This document shows, in pieces, positions 1-12,881 of a stretch of 64,000 bases of DNA (position 1 is its first letter; every line of letters begins with the position of its first letter). Under the pieces are notes generated by a model. That model did no database searches. It was given only the letters and a program-made list of their open reading frames with translations, and was not told the DNA's origin. The stretch lies in the NCBI RefSeq assembly GCF_008831285.2, contig NC_045150.1, positions 7,390,001 through 7,454,000 on the forward strand, read 5' to 3'. This DNA comes from Nymphaea colorata (taxonomy: Eukaryota > Streptophyta > Magnoliopsida > Nymphaeales > Nymphaeaceae). The position numbers and the translations under genes are program-made.

Positions 1-787
1 TCTCTTGTAAGTAGAGAATCATTTGTAAAGAAGGGCGGCATGGCTGCACCGCACTGGATTGACTCGCTATATCTGTGGTTGCCTCTCCTTAAGGCCCCCG
101 GATTTCCCAGCAACCTTGCGGCTCGGCCTGCGAAAAGGCCAGGATGCGGTTTTAAGTTTTAACTCATGACCAGTCACCTATTGGCCCAGACTCCACCAGA
201 GTTTGGAGCTTGATTCCTACTTAATAGGCTTTTTTAATTTTCCATGTTTAAGAGAGTCTGTTATCTCTTGTATTTTTTATTCTACAACAGTGATACGATA
301 GTGAATAGGCATAGGAGAACTAAACCTTGTGTAGTCATAGACACCAGGAGAACTCTGGTCTCACATAAACATTTTTTTGCGTTTTCTGCTCTTTTTTATT
401 CATTTTCTCATGATATCATTTGAAAAGAGAGACATAGATTCCTTAGTCTAAAGAAAGTGGTGGAATATTCCATTGAGAGTAAGACTCGCCAGTCTTTTCA
501 CCTGCACTTATCATTTTATTTTTTCATCTTCCAAGTGAAATGTTATGATATGTCATGGTAAAATACGACGTTGGGATTCCAAATATGACTTCTGGTTTTT
601 CACTTGCACGCAAAGCTTAGAGGTGGAAAAATTAATCTGAAAGATGGGTTATTGAGAAAATCTATTTTTTCTGTCATCATAAGTAACAGAAATTTAACTA
701 GTAAAAATGTTCTAAAAGCATAGTCCTTTTTGCAAAAAGAAGTTCAAAAATTTCGTACACTTTGCAGCATGTCTCTCTCTTGTCCTA

Positions 788-835
788 CCAAGTGATGGGT
801 AGTATAACCAGCCAAGTGATGGGTAGTATAACCAG
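788..835. repeat. 24-bp perfect tandem duplication
   Basis: The unit CCAAGTGATGGGTAGTATAA plus CCAG occurs twice without a mismatch. Confidence 0.9.
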
Positions 836-1467
836 CTGAGTTGGGTGGTGTGTTATAGTCACGTCATCAGTTCAATTCTTAGAGAGTGCTATTGAGGAAT
901 GTTGAGCTTGGAATTAGGGGTGCAATTATAGAGGTTAAGTAGACTGGTTCTTGTTCCTCCCTCTTCCTCCCATCTTCTCTCATGTCCTAATCTTTTCTTC
1001 CTTTTAGCATACCATGAGCCATATTCTGTAGACTGATTAGTTTAATGCATGCTTAAACTGGAAATAGCAACAACATTGTCTCAATTTTTTTTTTAGTTAT
1101 ATATATTTATTTATTTACTAAATCGTTAGTAGTTATGGGAAATAAAGTGTGGAGTAGATATTTGTTACACTATTTCTCCTAGTCAAGAAAGGTTTTACAA
1201 GAACATGGTTGTTCAAGAGAGTGGTTAACATCCTTTCCAGTCATATTGCCCAACAATAAACTCAGAAAAACATGCGTTCATGTGACTGGCATTTTTCATA
1301 ACTAAGCAGTATATTTTTTCGAATTTCATGATGAAATGAGTTCAATTAGTTAGGTTTGTAGCTCTATTTTTCCGTTTTAAGCTACTAGCCTTCACTAGAT
1401 TATCCCTAATGAGCATGATCTAGTTATTAAAGAGACATGGTATAAATAACTTTAACATTCATATTAT

Positions 1468-1651
1468 AGTGGCAGAGCCAGGATTTTTTGACTGGGGGTC
1501 TTTTAAGTCACCAGCTCAGGTCTCATGTCAATACCTCATGTAAAAATGTTTGAGTTGTTACATTATAATTTTAAGCCTTCCAACGGATTTTTTAATAGCT
1601 AGTGTGTGCAGTGGCCCACACCAGCCCCGATGTATCTATGCCGCCACCATA
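1468..1651. mobile_element. Small inverted-repeat element with GTGGCRGAGCC-type ends
   Basis: It begins TAGTGGCAGAGCCAGGA and ends TATGCCGCCACCA, so both ends read inward as (T/A)GTGGC. It carries an inner GTGGCCCACACCAGCCCC segment that recurs elsewhere (21.5, 36.1, 46.1 kb). Related ends, GGGACAGAGCCAGAATTTTT and similar, occur near 22.67, 37.80, 46.05 and 56.25 kb. It is non-coding; no target duplication is evident. Confidence 0.45.
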
Positions 1652-1985
1652 TCCCATGAGAGTAAAGGCTTGAAATTCTCTAAGAGGTGAACTGAAAAGG
1701 CGCAAATGAACAAAGACACCTTATGTATCAGTAATTAGTAAGTTGCAATATGCGTAAGCTTGTACTAAGCCTTACATTTGGTATGCACTAGAAAAGCTGG
1801 GAAGATTTCAATTTAATAGAAGTTTCAGAAATTGGGAGTCTACAAAGAAAGTCATCCACTGCCTGCAAGGGTCAAAAGGCTAAACATTGACATATTATAA
1901 GATGAGCAATTTGTAAATGTTTGGTTGTTCGTATGCCAAATAAGGAGGATGTTTCGATAATGTAAAATCTATAATTTAGGTGTCA

Positions 1986-1990
<5 letters not shown>

Positions 1991-2028
<38 letters not shown>
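1991..2028. repeat. TA microsatellite
   Basis: About 19 uninterrupted TA units. Confidence 0.95.
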
Positions 2029-2032
<4 letters not shown>

Positions 2033-2468
2033 CAACTTATACCACAGAAACAAAATTTATTTGCATTACATAATGTTATCTCAAGAGTTAACTGGACAAA
2101 GTACTTGATTTTGCAGCTTAAGACAGTAGAATATATTGAAAAACCACTTGGGGGCATTTGAATGGCACATCATCGAATTTACTGATTTAAAAGCCAATTC
2201 ATTCACAAAGATTACTTGTATACATTGTACAGGGCAAATGAGAGAATGTTGAGATAAACCAAGCAAAATTTCCCAGTATATACAGGATAATTCCCCAACA
2301 TCCTGAACCCATATATCTGGTTGTGAACTGAGATGAGGGAGCTACAACTAATACATGGAATGGGAAGTTTGTCCTCCTCTTCTTCAAATTTGACACTTGT
2401 GTTCATTGACGACTTGTAAATGGCTGATAGAAGGACGAACAACTATTGCTGCCTGCCATGATCATAGC

Positions 2469-2920
2469 TAGGGATGTCAATATATCCGATTTAGATCAGA
2501 TATTTGACTAAACTGTTTCGAAAAAAGTTGGATATGAAAAGAAAATGAATGTCTGATTAAGAAACCAGATCAGACTTAGATTTGAGAAATGACATTCGAT
2601 TGGATTCAAATTCAGACATAGATATGCATAAATATAAAATCGGATTCAGATATGGATTCGATTTTGTTTTAAAAAAATATCCTATATCTGATGCTCTTGC
2701 ATTAAAATCAACCACATTCTGTTCAAAATTCGGATTCAAATTTGAATATAAATGTAAAAATCAGATTTAGATTGTGAAATTGGATTTCAGATCCAAATTC
2801 AGATACAACTGTTCTTTGTTTATATTTAAATCTGAATTCCAATCAAAATATGTGAATATCCATAAAAGCAATCATGGTTAAGAATGTATTAGATTCAGCT
2901 CTGATCCATTGACATCCGTA
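2469..2920. mobile_element. MITE, TAGGGATGTCAAT family, copy A
   Basis: The left end TAGGGATGTCAAT and the right end (reverse complement TACGGATGTCAAT) form 13-base inverted repeats with one mismatch. The 450-bp interior is built of GGATTCAGAT/AAATCGGATT-like near-repeats and codes for nothing. No target duplication is visible. Diverged relatives lie at about 52.92-53.29 and 56.83-57.18 kb. Confidence 0.65.
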
Positions 2921-3137
2921 CCCTGTCAGCCTTCTGTTTGGCTATGTTCGTTTGTTTTCTGCATTCAGCTGTTGCCATCATGCAGAGATTGCTTTAATTC
3001 CACGGTGATCACCGAAGAGTGAGACAGCCTTTGATTGAAATGGTAGAAAAGGAAAAAGGAAAAGAAAAAGCAAGAGTCATTATCTTCACCATCGCTCTCC
3101 ATGTGGTTGTGTGTCACTATAATAGTAGGGGCGCGGG

Positions 3138-3138
<1 letters not shown>

Positions 3139-3194
<56 letters not shown>

Positions 3195-3213
3195 AGAGAG
3201 AGAGAGAGAGAGA
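3139..3213. repeat. Compound CA-TA-GA microsatellite
   Basis: CA units, then about 21 TA units, then 11 GA units in direct succession. Confidence 0.95.
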
Positions 3214-3984
3214 TCCCATGACTCTAATGCCGGGGTTATTGATTCAGCAAGTTGACTCCTCAACTCGATCGAATATTCAGATAACCTTAATGTATTTTTA
3301 CTGCAGCCAAATCTAATGATTTCCGGTGAGTCAGGGCGAGGTAGAGGTGAGTCGGATTGAATCAGGTTGAGTTGGGGATGAGGAGCGAGTCAGCCCAAAC
3401 CTTGAATTGTAGCCGGAATTATCGGTGACCTCAGCTGACCCGAGTCAGCTTGGGGAGTTTGCCAAACTATGCATAGAAACGCTTGGATGCCAATCTGTTG
3501 GGGATTATTGTGTAGGAAGGTTCACTTAGAAAACGAACTTTAATTCGTTGTCCGCCACCAAACGCTGCCCCTCATACCTATTTGGTAGCCAACATCAGCT
3601 TGCCCTGGCTTTCCATTTCCCTACTTAACTTTAGGTCCATAAACGGTTGAAAGAAAAATAAGAAGACAAAAAGACATGTCATTTTGTTCATCTAATAAGC
3701 TACTCTCATGAGTGAACTGTATGGCTTTGAATAGCCAAGAGCCACAATTTGATGACTCTATACTTCGATCACACTAAATTTAATATGTATTACACCATAT
3801 TTAATATATGCACCTAATACATTTGTCTGTGTGGGTGTTGGGTGCAAATGAAGGTCACGCAAAGTTGTGGTATATTATCCAAGAAACATGCTTTTAGTGT
3901 TGAATTCTTGGCCGATCAAGGCCGCTCTGTTGAGAGTCAGGTGCGACTCATATGGTTTTTCTTTTTAGAGAACCTTGGAAAAAT

Positions 3985-4093
3985 CCCCAGGGGGTCTTAT
4001 TTGGTATCAGGACATTTTGTAACTACAATATATTGGTTTCCCCAGGGGGTCTTATTTGGTATCAGGACATTTTGTAACTACAATATATTGGTT
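3985..4093. repeat. 55-bp perfect tandem duplication
   Basis: The unit starts CCCCAGGGGGTCTTATTTGG and ends ATATATTGGTT(T). Two copies abut at 4039/4040 and are identical up to the last base, so the event is recent. Confidence 0.9.
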
Positions 4094-4603
4094 GCTCATG
4101 AAAGGCTACAAGCATCTATGTATGTTTAAGCTATTCATTAAAACGGCCACGGAGTTTAGCCCATGCGGCTGGGAGTTGAACTTGGACTTTGCAGAATTCA
4201 ATTCAGGCGGATTGTGCCTGATAAAACTAGTAGGAATCTGCTTAAGCCTAGCTTGCCATTGAATTAAAAAAAATATAGATAAACTTATGAATCTATGCTT
4301 ACTTAGAATCATCAATAACAATGCTCTGCCCATTTATCTGGAAATTCTCTGAGGCTTTCAGGCATGAAAAGTTCGGCCTAACATAGAAATAAGACTTGGG
4401 TCTTGACGAACACCGTCTATTATAAGACTTACATACCGGCTTTTATCCTAAAATGAGAAGACAAATGCAGAGCACCATCCGACTGAAAGATGAAGTTGAA
4501 GAAGGCTACTACCCGTTATTCCAATTGATACTAACCAGAACGAAATGCTTCCCGAAGAGATTAAAAAGCCGATCAGTTGAAAACTTAAATGAGTCGCTAG
4601 AGT

Positions 4604-5135
4604 TTGATAAACTTTCTGCATGAGAAAGACTTCGATCCCTTTTGACATCATAAAGATTTTATTCTTTGATCGTTGTTTATCCCATCTAGATAACCTGTAA
4701 CTGACCAAGATTTCTTTCACAGGAAAAGGGATGATGTTTGGATGGCTTATCCAGTATAAATTCTGTATGAGACTATGACTCTGTGGTAGGCATGAAAGGG
4801 TCGTTGATTCTTTGATATTTGATAAAGCTCCTGCATGAGAAAAACTTCGATCTCTTTTGAGTCTTGACAGTCGTTGATCATATAGATGACCTGTAACTGA
4901 CTAAGATTCCTTTCACAGGCAAAAGGATGATCTTTTGATGGCTTATCCAGTATGAATTCTGAGACGAGACTATGACTCTGGCAGATATGATCTGAGGGCT
5001 ATGATCTCCTTTGACCCTATGGATAACCTGTAACTGCCCAAGATTCCTTTCACAGGAAAAGGGATGATCTTTTAATGGTTTATCATGTATAGATTCTGTA
5101 TAAGACTATGACTCTGTGGAAGATATGATCTGGGG
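4604..5135. repeat. Degenerate tandem duplication block, three partial copies
   Basis: A segment with AACCTGTAACTGACCAAGAT, TTCTTTCACAGGAAAAGGGA and ACTATGACTCTG recurs at about 4689, 4883 and 5022. The first two copies are also preceded by a shared TGCATGAGAAA-ACTTCGATC block. Spacings (about 194 and 139 bp) differ, so segments were gained or lost. Confidence 0.75.
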
Positions 5136-5883
5136 GGCTACCATCTCCTGTTATAGAACATCCTCAGCAGCATTCTTTTCTTTGAATTGTAAATAGAGAT
5201 TTAGCAGGAACTGCGCACGTAAAGACTTCTCTGCAGACAAGATGTTACATTCAAATGGGTTACTGGGTAGGAAAAGCTCAGCGGCGTTTTACCAATTATA
5301 GAGCGCCAATGAGAGAAAAATAAACAGTTGGGACCCTCCCAAGAAAGACTCTTCATTGGGTCAACATAACTACCAGAGCCAATTTTGCCTTCCTTGAATG
5401 GTTCCACAGAAAGTAGTTGGTTTTGGTGGGTGGACCATCACCGGGAATGGCTGATGCAGCGTGCCGGCAGGAGTCCATTGTCGCCTCCCATCCTAAAGAT
5501 GGACGTCTCTCAACAGTGCCGGGCCCATGAAAATGCACTGTGGACTTGAACGTTGCCAGGTTCCAATTGCAGGTTGCATCTTTGTTGCTGTCATGGATCT
5601 CTCAAGTTGGCCCACGCGCAAATTTGAATTGAAAGTTGAAAAAGAAAAAGCCAACAAGATTGACCACAACCAAAGCGACAGCATTTAAGAGGAAGCCGAC
5701 GGACTACGTGTCATTTTGACTTGCCGACTGCCCTCGACGCATGAATTGAGGCCGGCGGAGGAAGGGGACTGGAAGGGGGAGGAGGGGAAGCAGGAGGAGG
5801 AGACGGTGAGAGTATTTCTATTTATTAAAAACAGAAGATAAAGTCATATCTCTCCCTCTCGTCTTCTTTATAACTACTATTGC

Positions 5884-5937
5884 TATATAAGGAAGAAGAT
5901 ATCTCCCTCTCTCTCTCTCTTTCTCGCTCTCTCTCCT
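5884..5937 (+). promoter_or_regulatory. Core promoter and pyrimidine-rich start region of the hydrolase gene
   Basis: A TATATAAG box at 5884-5891 is followed 20-45 bases later by a CT-rich stretch (about 5905-5937). That is the usual plant arrangement of TATA box and Y patch around a transcription start. The coding start at 6178 would leave a leader of about 250 nt. Placement is inferred from sequence only. Confidence 0.5.
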
Positions 5938-6177
5938 GTGAAGGGAAGAAGGGAGGGCGAACACAAATTCACCGCATTTCCTCTTCGAATTTCCAATTTT
6001 GAAAGCGCAACCTTATAGGCTTATACCGATGAATACGAAACAAGACGATTCTGAAAGAGTGAAATCTATCTAATTATAAGAGCCTCTCTCTCTCTCTCTC
6101 AAGGCCAGGGAAAGAAACGACACATCCAAAATTTACCTCAGAATAACCCGTCCACTTCCCGCTCTCTCTGTGGAAAG

Positions 6178-6303
6178 ATGCCATTCTGCGAGTTGAGCAA
6201 GTATCAGACAGCAGAGGATGGATCAATATCCACCAATGGGTTGAAAATTTTCTACCAGACATATGGTCGTGGATTCACCAAGGTCCTCCTCATAATCGGT
6301 ACG

Positions 6304-6339
<36 letters not shown>

Positions 6340-7162
6340 GGTGATGGGCGTCATGTTTTTGCGAATTCTTGTGTAGGTTTGGCAGGCACCCATGATTCAT
6401 GGGGTCCTCAGATCAGAGGATTGACAGGAACAGACACGCCCAACAACCAAGAATGTCAACAACAACCGCCTCGATTGGTGGCCGTTGATCCTGAATCCAA
6501 CGTCTCGGAAGATGGTGATGGCGGGGATGGTGGTGCATCCATCCTTGCTGATTATGGCATTGAGGTGTGTAGTTTTGACAATCGTGGGGTTGGTCGGAGC
6601 TCTGTGCCTAAAGACAAAGGCATGTACAAGTAAGTATAGGTTTCCTGAGTCACATTTTTTTGGTAGATTTTTGTTCGGTATTGTTCACGGACATGATTGT
6701 ATATTGCCGTTTTTTTCTAGTCACATTTATGTGATTGATCTTTTGGATGAAAAAAAGCCTTGGTACGCGATTCATTGAGTGCTTCTGATTTGGTGCGAGG
6801 CTAATGCTTATAACGTCGTCCATATAATTTTTAAATTCATGGCGGATTCTTTTTAATCCTTCGTTTCTTATTCTTTTGATATTGTTTCCCTCAAAACTTT
6901 GATTACAGAATCTTTGAACAATAACAGTTCGCTCAAGTTTCCTTTTTAGTCTTTCTTATTGGTTTCTGTAGATAGATGATAGATCCTAATGAAATAACAG
7001 GTTATGGCTCACTAGAATTAGAGCCATAAACCAGATTTCAGTTTCTGATTCTCGTCTTGTGCCATTTCTTTTTTCATTCTGTTGGGTTTTCTTGCTCCGA
7101 TGTGAAAGAACATATGGGTTCATGACAGACTCAAAATGAACTGTAATTTGTGAAGAACATTT

Positions 7163-7203
<41 letters not shown>

Positions 7204-10200
7204 GTGCTAATGTCCGTCTTATTGCATATTATTTTGATGTTCACACATTTGAATAGAGTTTTGGCTTGTGTAAAGACAAGCTGTTCATCAAACGAGGCAA
7301 AATTTTCTCTGTATCTTGCTATTCTGCCTTCCACGCTTCCCAACTTCTCGGTTCTCATCATGCTAAAGCTGAAAGAGCTATCTGTAGCTTAATTATCATT
7401 TTCCGCAAGTTTACATCATGCTCTTTCATAAATGATTACATGAATCCTATTTCTAAAAGGACTTAAGTTACATTGTATGGTAAAAGTGTTCATGTTCTTA
7501 TTTTTGACAGCACAACCATCATGGCGAAGGATGCCTTAGCCCTCATGGATCATTTAGGCTGGAAGAAAGCTCACGTCTTTGGACATTCAATGGGTGAGTA
7601 TGTGGTCTCTTGATACTTTCAGGCGTTGTTTAGTATGATGAAGGTCTCAATATTAAGTTATTAACCATGAATGCTAAAATACCCAAGTGTTGCACCATGC
7701 TGGCATTGGCTTGCATCCATGTTAATTTACTATGAGTTGACAATGCAGATGGCGGCATTAATTTGTGTCTAAAATACTTAAACCTCTTAAAAACTTTGAA
7801 GCTCGCCACTGAAGTATCTTTTGTTCCGAAATGTGAATCTGTGGATATTTATTGCTTTAGCAAAATTGCACATTTTGGAGAATGGGAAGCTTGCTAACTC
7901 CAATTTGGAAACTGAATTCTGGGATTGCATGCATCATTGCATCCATTGCTTTAAGGAAAGCGCACATTAAGATGACAGGAAGGGTTTGTCCCAATTTGGA
8001 AACCAAATTTTTGCAGGAGAAACCATATGTACCTTTCAAAAGTTATATGTTCTTATGATGCCTACCTCCCTGATGAATAGCTTCTGACAAAAGAAAGATG
8101 GAAAAAATGTTCAAGTAAATTAACTAAATACGTAATACTCGTTGTATCCTTAACGTCTCATTCATCCTGGCTCATATTTCATGCTTCCCAAACCCATTGT
8201 TTAACTGTGGTTGGTATTCATATGATTTTCAATTCAAAATTTTGGTCGAGTCTGCCTTCCGGAGCTGATTTCAATGGTTGGCCATCATACACTGAAATTC
8301 TATGAAAGCGTTCTGTTGAGATATAGTTCTGAGAGGATATAATCATTAAATGCATTGTGGCATTTTTTTTCTAAACTGTTCTTTCCGTCAAAACAGGTGC
8401 CATGATAGCCAGCAAAGTAGCATCTATTGCACCAGGCAGAGTTTTGTCGTTGGCGTTACTAAATGCAACGGGTGGAGGTTTTGAATGCTTCCCTAGGGTA
8501 AGTTTGTGACTTGTTCTTTGGAAAATTGAGTGCCAGTGCAATGTGAAGAGGGGAATTTCTTGTGGCGTGTAGTCTGATGTACACGCATAAGAAGTGATCC
8601 AACATCATATTACAGATACACTACATAGTGACAAAGATTTCACATGCCTTAGTTGCACGATGTTTCTTCTTATGATAATCTCATGAAAGTGGGAGGAAAA
8701 TGCTGACATAATCAATCCAATATATTCAATATGGACCAGCTAAGGATAAGTGATTCCCTTATGAGATTCAAGCACAAACAGACTATTCCAGAACTATTAG
8801 AGTATGAACATGTCTGCCATTCTTTGGAGTTTCTTAGTGATCTAAGGTCTTTTTTGCCGGTAGGATCATTGGAAGTTTTCTTGCTATAATTCTTCTTCAT
8901 GTGGATGCTCCTTTTTCTTCAGCTTTCTGAATCTCCTCCACTCATTTGCTTCTCTTTGACTTGGCTTTGTCCCTAGAACCCTTGCTTTAGCGCTACTTAT
9001 AAGTTAAGGGTGTCTATCCCTTTATGTTCTTCCCTAACGCTGGATACTGCATACTTGTGTGAAATGGAAAGGGGGATATAATAAAGCTCTCTGAAGGTTC
9101 CTTATACCTAAAAGAAGGCTTGAAAATGGTTTTTTTGTCGACCTGCAAAGAGTAATAAACTCCTTATTAGTCTGGGAAACGTTGAAGGACATGATCTGGT
9201 GGACGAATGCAGTCTGCTTGTAGATTTGGGAATAGGATTCTTCTCTGTTATTTTTCATCAAGGCCACTTGAGAGTGGGTGAGAAATTGGTGCCTGTAACT
9301 TGATAAGCAGCAAGTGAAACTAGAAAAGTAGAAACGGCTGCAACACTTGTTGTGTTCACATGGACATGCATTTGTGTTGATTTTGGCAAACAGGTTTCTA
9401 GTAGTTTTGCACATACAGTAAACAAATGGTTGCGTTCGAATGTGTGTGAGTTGGTGAGAGGAAACTGATGAGATTGAAATTGTGATTTGCAGCCTGTAAT
9501 TTATGGAAATATTTCAATATGATGAATTCATTGTCGAGCATATTCTAATTTGACTTTTCTTATGCTATTTCCACATGTAGATTGACAGAAAATTTGTGTC
9601 GGTTGCAATCCGTTTCTTGAAGGCAAAGACTCCTGAGCAAAGAGCTGCAGTTGATTTAGATACCCATTATACAGAGGTGAGCAAAGAGCTGCATTCATGT
9701 GCCTCGCCATACCTGTTTTACTTGCCATAGTATGTTTTCATAGCAGTAGAACTGCTTCTGGACATAATGCTCCAAATCATGCAAATAAATTAATCATTTC
9801 TTTAGTTGCTTTTTGCATCGAGATTCATGCATAATGCCGAGTAAGTTTATTTTGCCTCCAAAATATGATTTACTCTCTGATATTGGCAAGGACTATATCA
9901 TAAAGCAAGCCCAAACTTGGGATTCCCTCGCTATGCATCCAAAACGACAATGTCAGTCGCTATTTTCAACTGGTAAGAAAACTTAACAGCATTTGGTGAA
10001 TTCTATATGTGGCTAGGTTCAGAACATGATCTGTAACCCTTCAAATGCACAAAATGGGACAGTTGCTTAAGGACATAATGTAACACTAATTCTATCTTTG
10101 CTTAAGGCCATGTGAAAATTTCTTTAGCTTTCCACTTCTGAGACAGTTACTGATATGCACCCAGGACAAAAATTAGTGCATCAAGACACTCAAAACCACC

Positions 10201-10450
10201 GTTCCTTACTGGCTACCTCTCTGATTTCTTCTAGCATTTTCTTTTATAAAGTTTTCAGGCCATACCATGTGGGTGATTTCCCTATCTGTTTGCGATGTCC
10301 TTGCTCTCAAATTCACAAGCAAAGTCTAGATTTACGTATAAAAGCATGGTTAACATACTCAAGATCCTCTTGCTAATTTCCTTTATCATTGTTTTGGTTC
10401 TTGACATGGTTTCAGTCCAGCCTCCTTGCTCAGCATGCTGTATTGCATGC

Positions 10451-10492
<42 letters not shown>

Positions 10493-12881
10493 TTAAGGGA
10501 AATACAAAAAGAGAAAAGGTTTGTGCATGTTTAAAGCAAAGCCTCCAAGGGATTGAAAAAAAAACATTATACGGTTTTCTTTTTCTAAACCCAGGACTCT
10601 TCTTCCTGCTTCTACTTAATTTTAGGCTTATTTGTTTTGCCTTTCATATGTATAAAGTCACGTTGGCTTGGTACTGTAAGTATGATGCCTTCGCGTGTCT
10701 TGATTTCAAACTATCTATCCACTAGCTATGAAACTAATTAGTGCCTTCTCTTTGCATCTAGTCCCCCATTACAATCTTCAGCTTGTATTTGCAGGAATAT
10801 CTGAATGAAAAGGTTGGAAACCACACCAGAAGGGACCTTTTACACCAGGTACGGGCAAAGTACTGGATGCACTATTTTGGCCAAGCTGCAGTTGTACCAA
10901 GAATGCTGAAGTTTTTTAAAGGTCTTTCTAGTTCATGCATGAAGATCTAGGAAATAGTTTGTTGAATTTTGTGCATAGATAATGGGCCAGTCTATCATAT
11001 GATCTTGCTCAGGCGCTGAAAAAAACTCTAGTGATATCAGTTCAGTTCTGTTAGTGACGCAGAAATAATTTCCCAAAATTTTCATAGAATTAGAATCCAT
11101 CAAAGGAGTAAACATAATAAAAAAAAAGTCGATTTCAGTACAATATCTTAAACTGAAGTTAAGTCAAACAAGTGGACTAACATATACTTGGACTTCCTGC
11201 TGGTCATATAAGAAATCGTTGCTTCATCTCTATATTATTTGATAGAGGCTTGATTTGTCAAAAAACAAAATTTCATTTTGGCAATATTTTCACATATCAC
11301 AATGAATTCCTTTTTTTCTGTCAGTTATTTTTTGTGATATTATTGTGATATTTTGAATAGACCGTAAAATTTCGGTTGTTTTTGAAATTATCATAGATAT
11401 TTGTGACAATGTGGTTAAAGTATCTGGACTGAACTCCAGAGATTGTTTATTTCGTAGTCACACAAACTGCTTGAATGTGAGATTCAAGCTGAGGGTCTCT
11501 CATCATGAAAAGACCACAGATGAACTTACCTTCACAATTAAAATGTGTTCCAGGAGTATGTGAAGGGCATCTCCTCTACCGGCATGCAATCGAACCATGG
11601 TTTTGAAGGACAAGTGAATGCTTGCTGGATGCACAAAATAACATCAAAGGAGTATGACATTGTCCGCTCGTCTGGTTTTCTTGTTTCAATCATTCATGGC
11701 AGGTTGGTTAGTTACTGAAACTTTTTACTGCAAACTGTTTCTTTTAATAATGTCCCGCAGCCACCATCTATTGCATTTAGACAAATACATCTAAAACCAA
11801 GTAGATATTATCTGATGGAGTGCATGTCAAAATGGTTTACTAACCAGTGGTCCCATTTACCGTTGTTCAAGGGATTGAAACTTTTTGGCCTGATTTTGGC
11901 AGGGATGACATAATTGCTCAAATTTCTCATGCAAGAAGAATAGCAAAGAAGTTATATCCTGTAGCCAGAATGGTAGAACTCCACGGTGCCCATCTGGTGA
12001 GCCACGAGAGACCTGAGGAGGTAAGTTAGCATTTTGTTCTTTTACAAACAACCCTTTGTAGAAAAGGTCGAGTGAGTGAGACGTTTTAACTGTCACAAGG
12101 AAATATTTCTTTTTCACTTGATTTCCTTTAATTAGTGGAATTTTTTTTTTCTGTATTAATGGATGTGTTGATAGGGGTAATACTACAATTTTTCCAAATG
12201 TGTCCATTTCTTCTTTGGTTCTTCAATTTTATCAAAAAAATAAAAATCTATAAATTCGCATTAAGACTCGTTTGTGAAAGGTAACATTAATACCTCAGCT
12301 TGTAGGGGTTGATTATCAACTTTTCGCTGAAGCCTTCAGGCACTTTCTCAACCCAAAGCTATTCAAGTACTTACCTTTTGTAACTGCTAGAGTACCCCAG
12401 TTTCACTTGGTTGCTCCTAGTTACTATTTAGAACTACAAATTCCTGCATCGTATCTGTACAGCGTCCAAGATAGTGTTCCATTATTTGTTTATCATGTAG
12501 TCATGCTTCATTCGATGTCTTTTCAGGTGAATGAAGCTCTAATGGATTTAATCAAGGCCTCAGAATCTAAGTTGGATGCAGATGAATGGACTAACTTGTG
12601 CAATATTCAAACAAGTGAGTATGCTTATACTAGCGAGAGAGGGGAGAGTACTGAAACTATGTCCACTCACATCTTTTGCCATGTCAATAGGTCGGGAGAT
12701 GACAACACTGACATGGATTAGGAGGACAAGTGGAAGCTGTTCAAGCAGTATGCTGGAATTGATTATGAAGCTACAGCTTGTATTATTGTACTTTTTTGGC
12801 CTATTTTTGTTGCTGTTACAGCATGGGAAAAAGTTATTTCAGAACCTAAAGCCAATGAGAATTGCAGCTGCAGCATCATAA
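6178..12881 (+). CDS. Alpha/beta-hydrolase fold protein with C-terminal membrane anchor, 10 exons
   Basis: Coding exons: 6178-6298, 6377-6629, 7511-7593, 8397-8497, 9581-9676, 10795-10848, 11554-11702, 11903-12020, 12527-12614 and 12691-12881. All have GT-AG borders and matching phases, giving 417 residues. The nucleophile elbow GHSMGA puts the catalytic Ser at about residue 151. DNRGVGRS (108-115) is the usual strand-4 turn, HGRDD (284-288) supplies the likely acid, and GAHLVSHE (314-321) holds the likely His316. Residues 60-90, between the oxyanion region and strand 4, form a Gln- and acid-rich linker. The last exon encodes a hydrophobic helix (382-398) followed by a basic tail, which suggests anchoring at the C-terminus. 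The substrate cannot be read from the sequence; relatives are often labelled RutD-like or simply alpha/beta hydrolase. A possible poly(A) signal, AATAAA, lies at 13022. If intron 9 is retained, the frame stays open to a stop at 12719-12721. The fold and triad are clear; the enzyme function is unknown. Confidence 0.9.
7166..7200. repeat. CT microsatellite in hydrolase intron 2
   Basis: About 17 CT units. A second CT run (6309-6335) starts hydrolase intron 1 ten bases after the donor. Confidence 0.95.
10454..10490 (+). repeat. 37-base poly(A) in hydrolase intron 5
   Basis: An unbroken run of 37 A after TTGCATGCATT. It may be the tail of a retroposed sequence, but no clear flanking duplication was found. 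Confidence 0.9.

Larger units (their letters stand above)
1..5883. other. Intergenic, no gene seen
   Basis: Apart from the repeats listed, no exon with plausible splice borders or a recognisable product is seen. The first 150 bases are GC-richer than the rest (GGCCCCCGG, GCGGCTCGGCCTGCG) and may belong to something that starts outside the window. A GAGTCAGG/GAGTCAGC-rich patch lies at about 3320-3455. Confidence 0.6.

Noticed and set aside
6600-6778. Extension of hydrolase exon 2 past 6629
   Set aside because: A strong GTAAGT donor ends the exon, and the next exon restores the conserved family sequence in phase.
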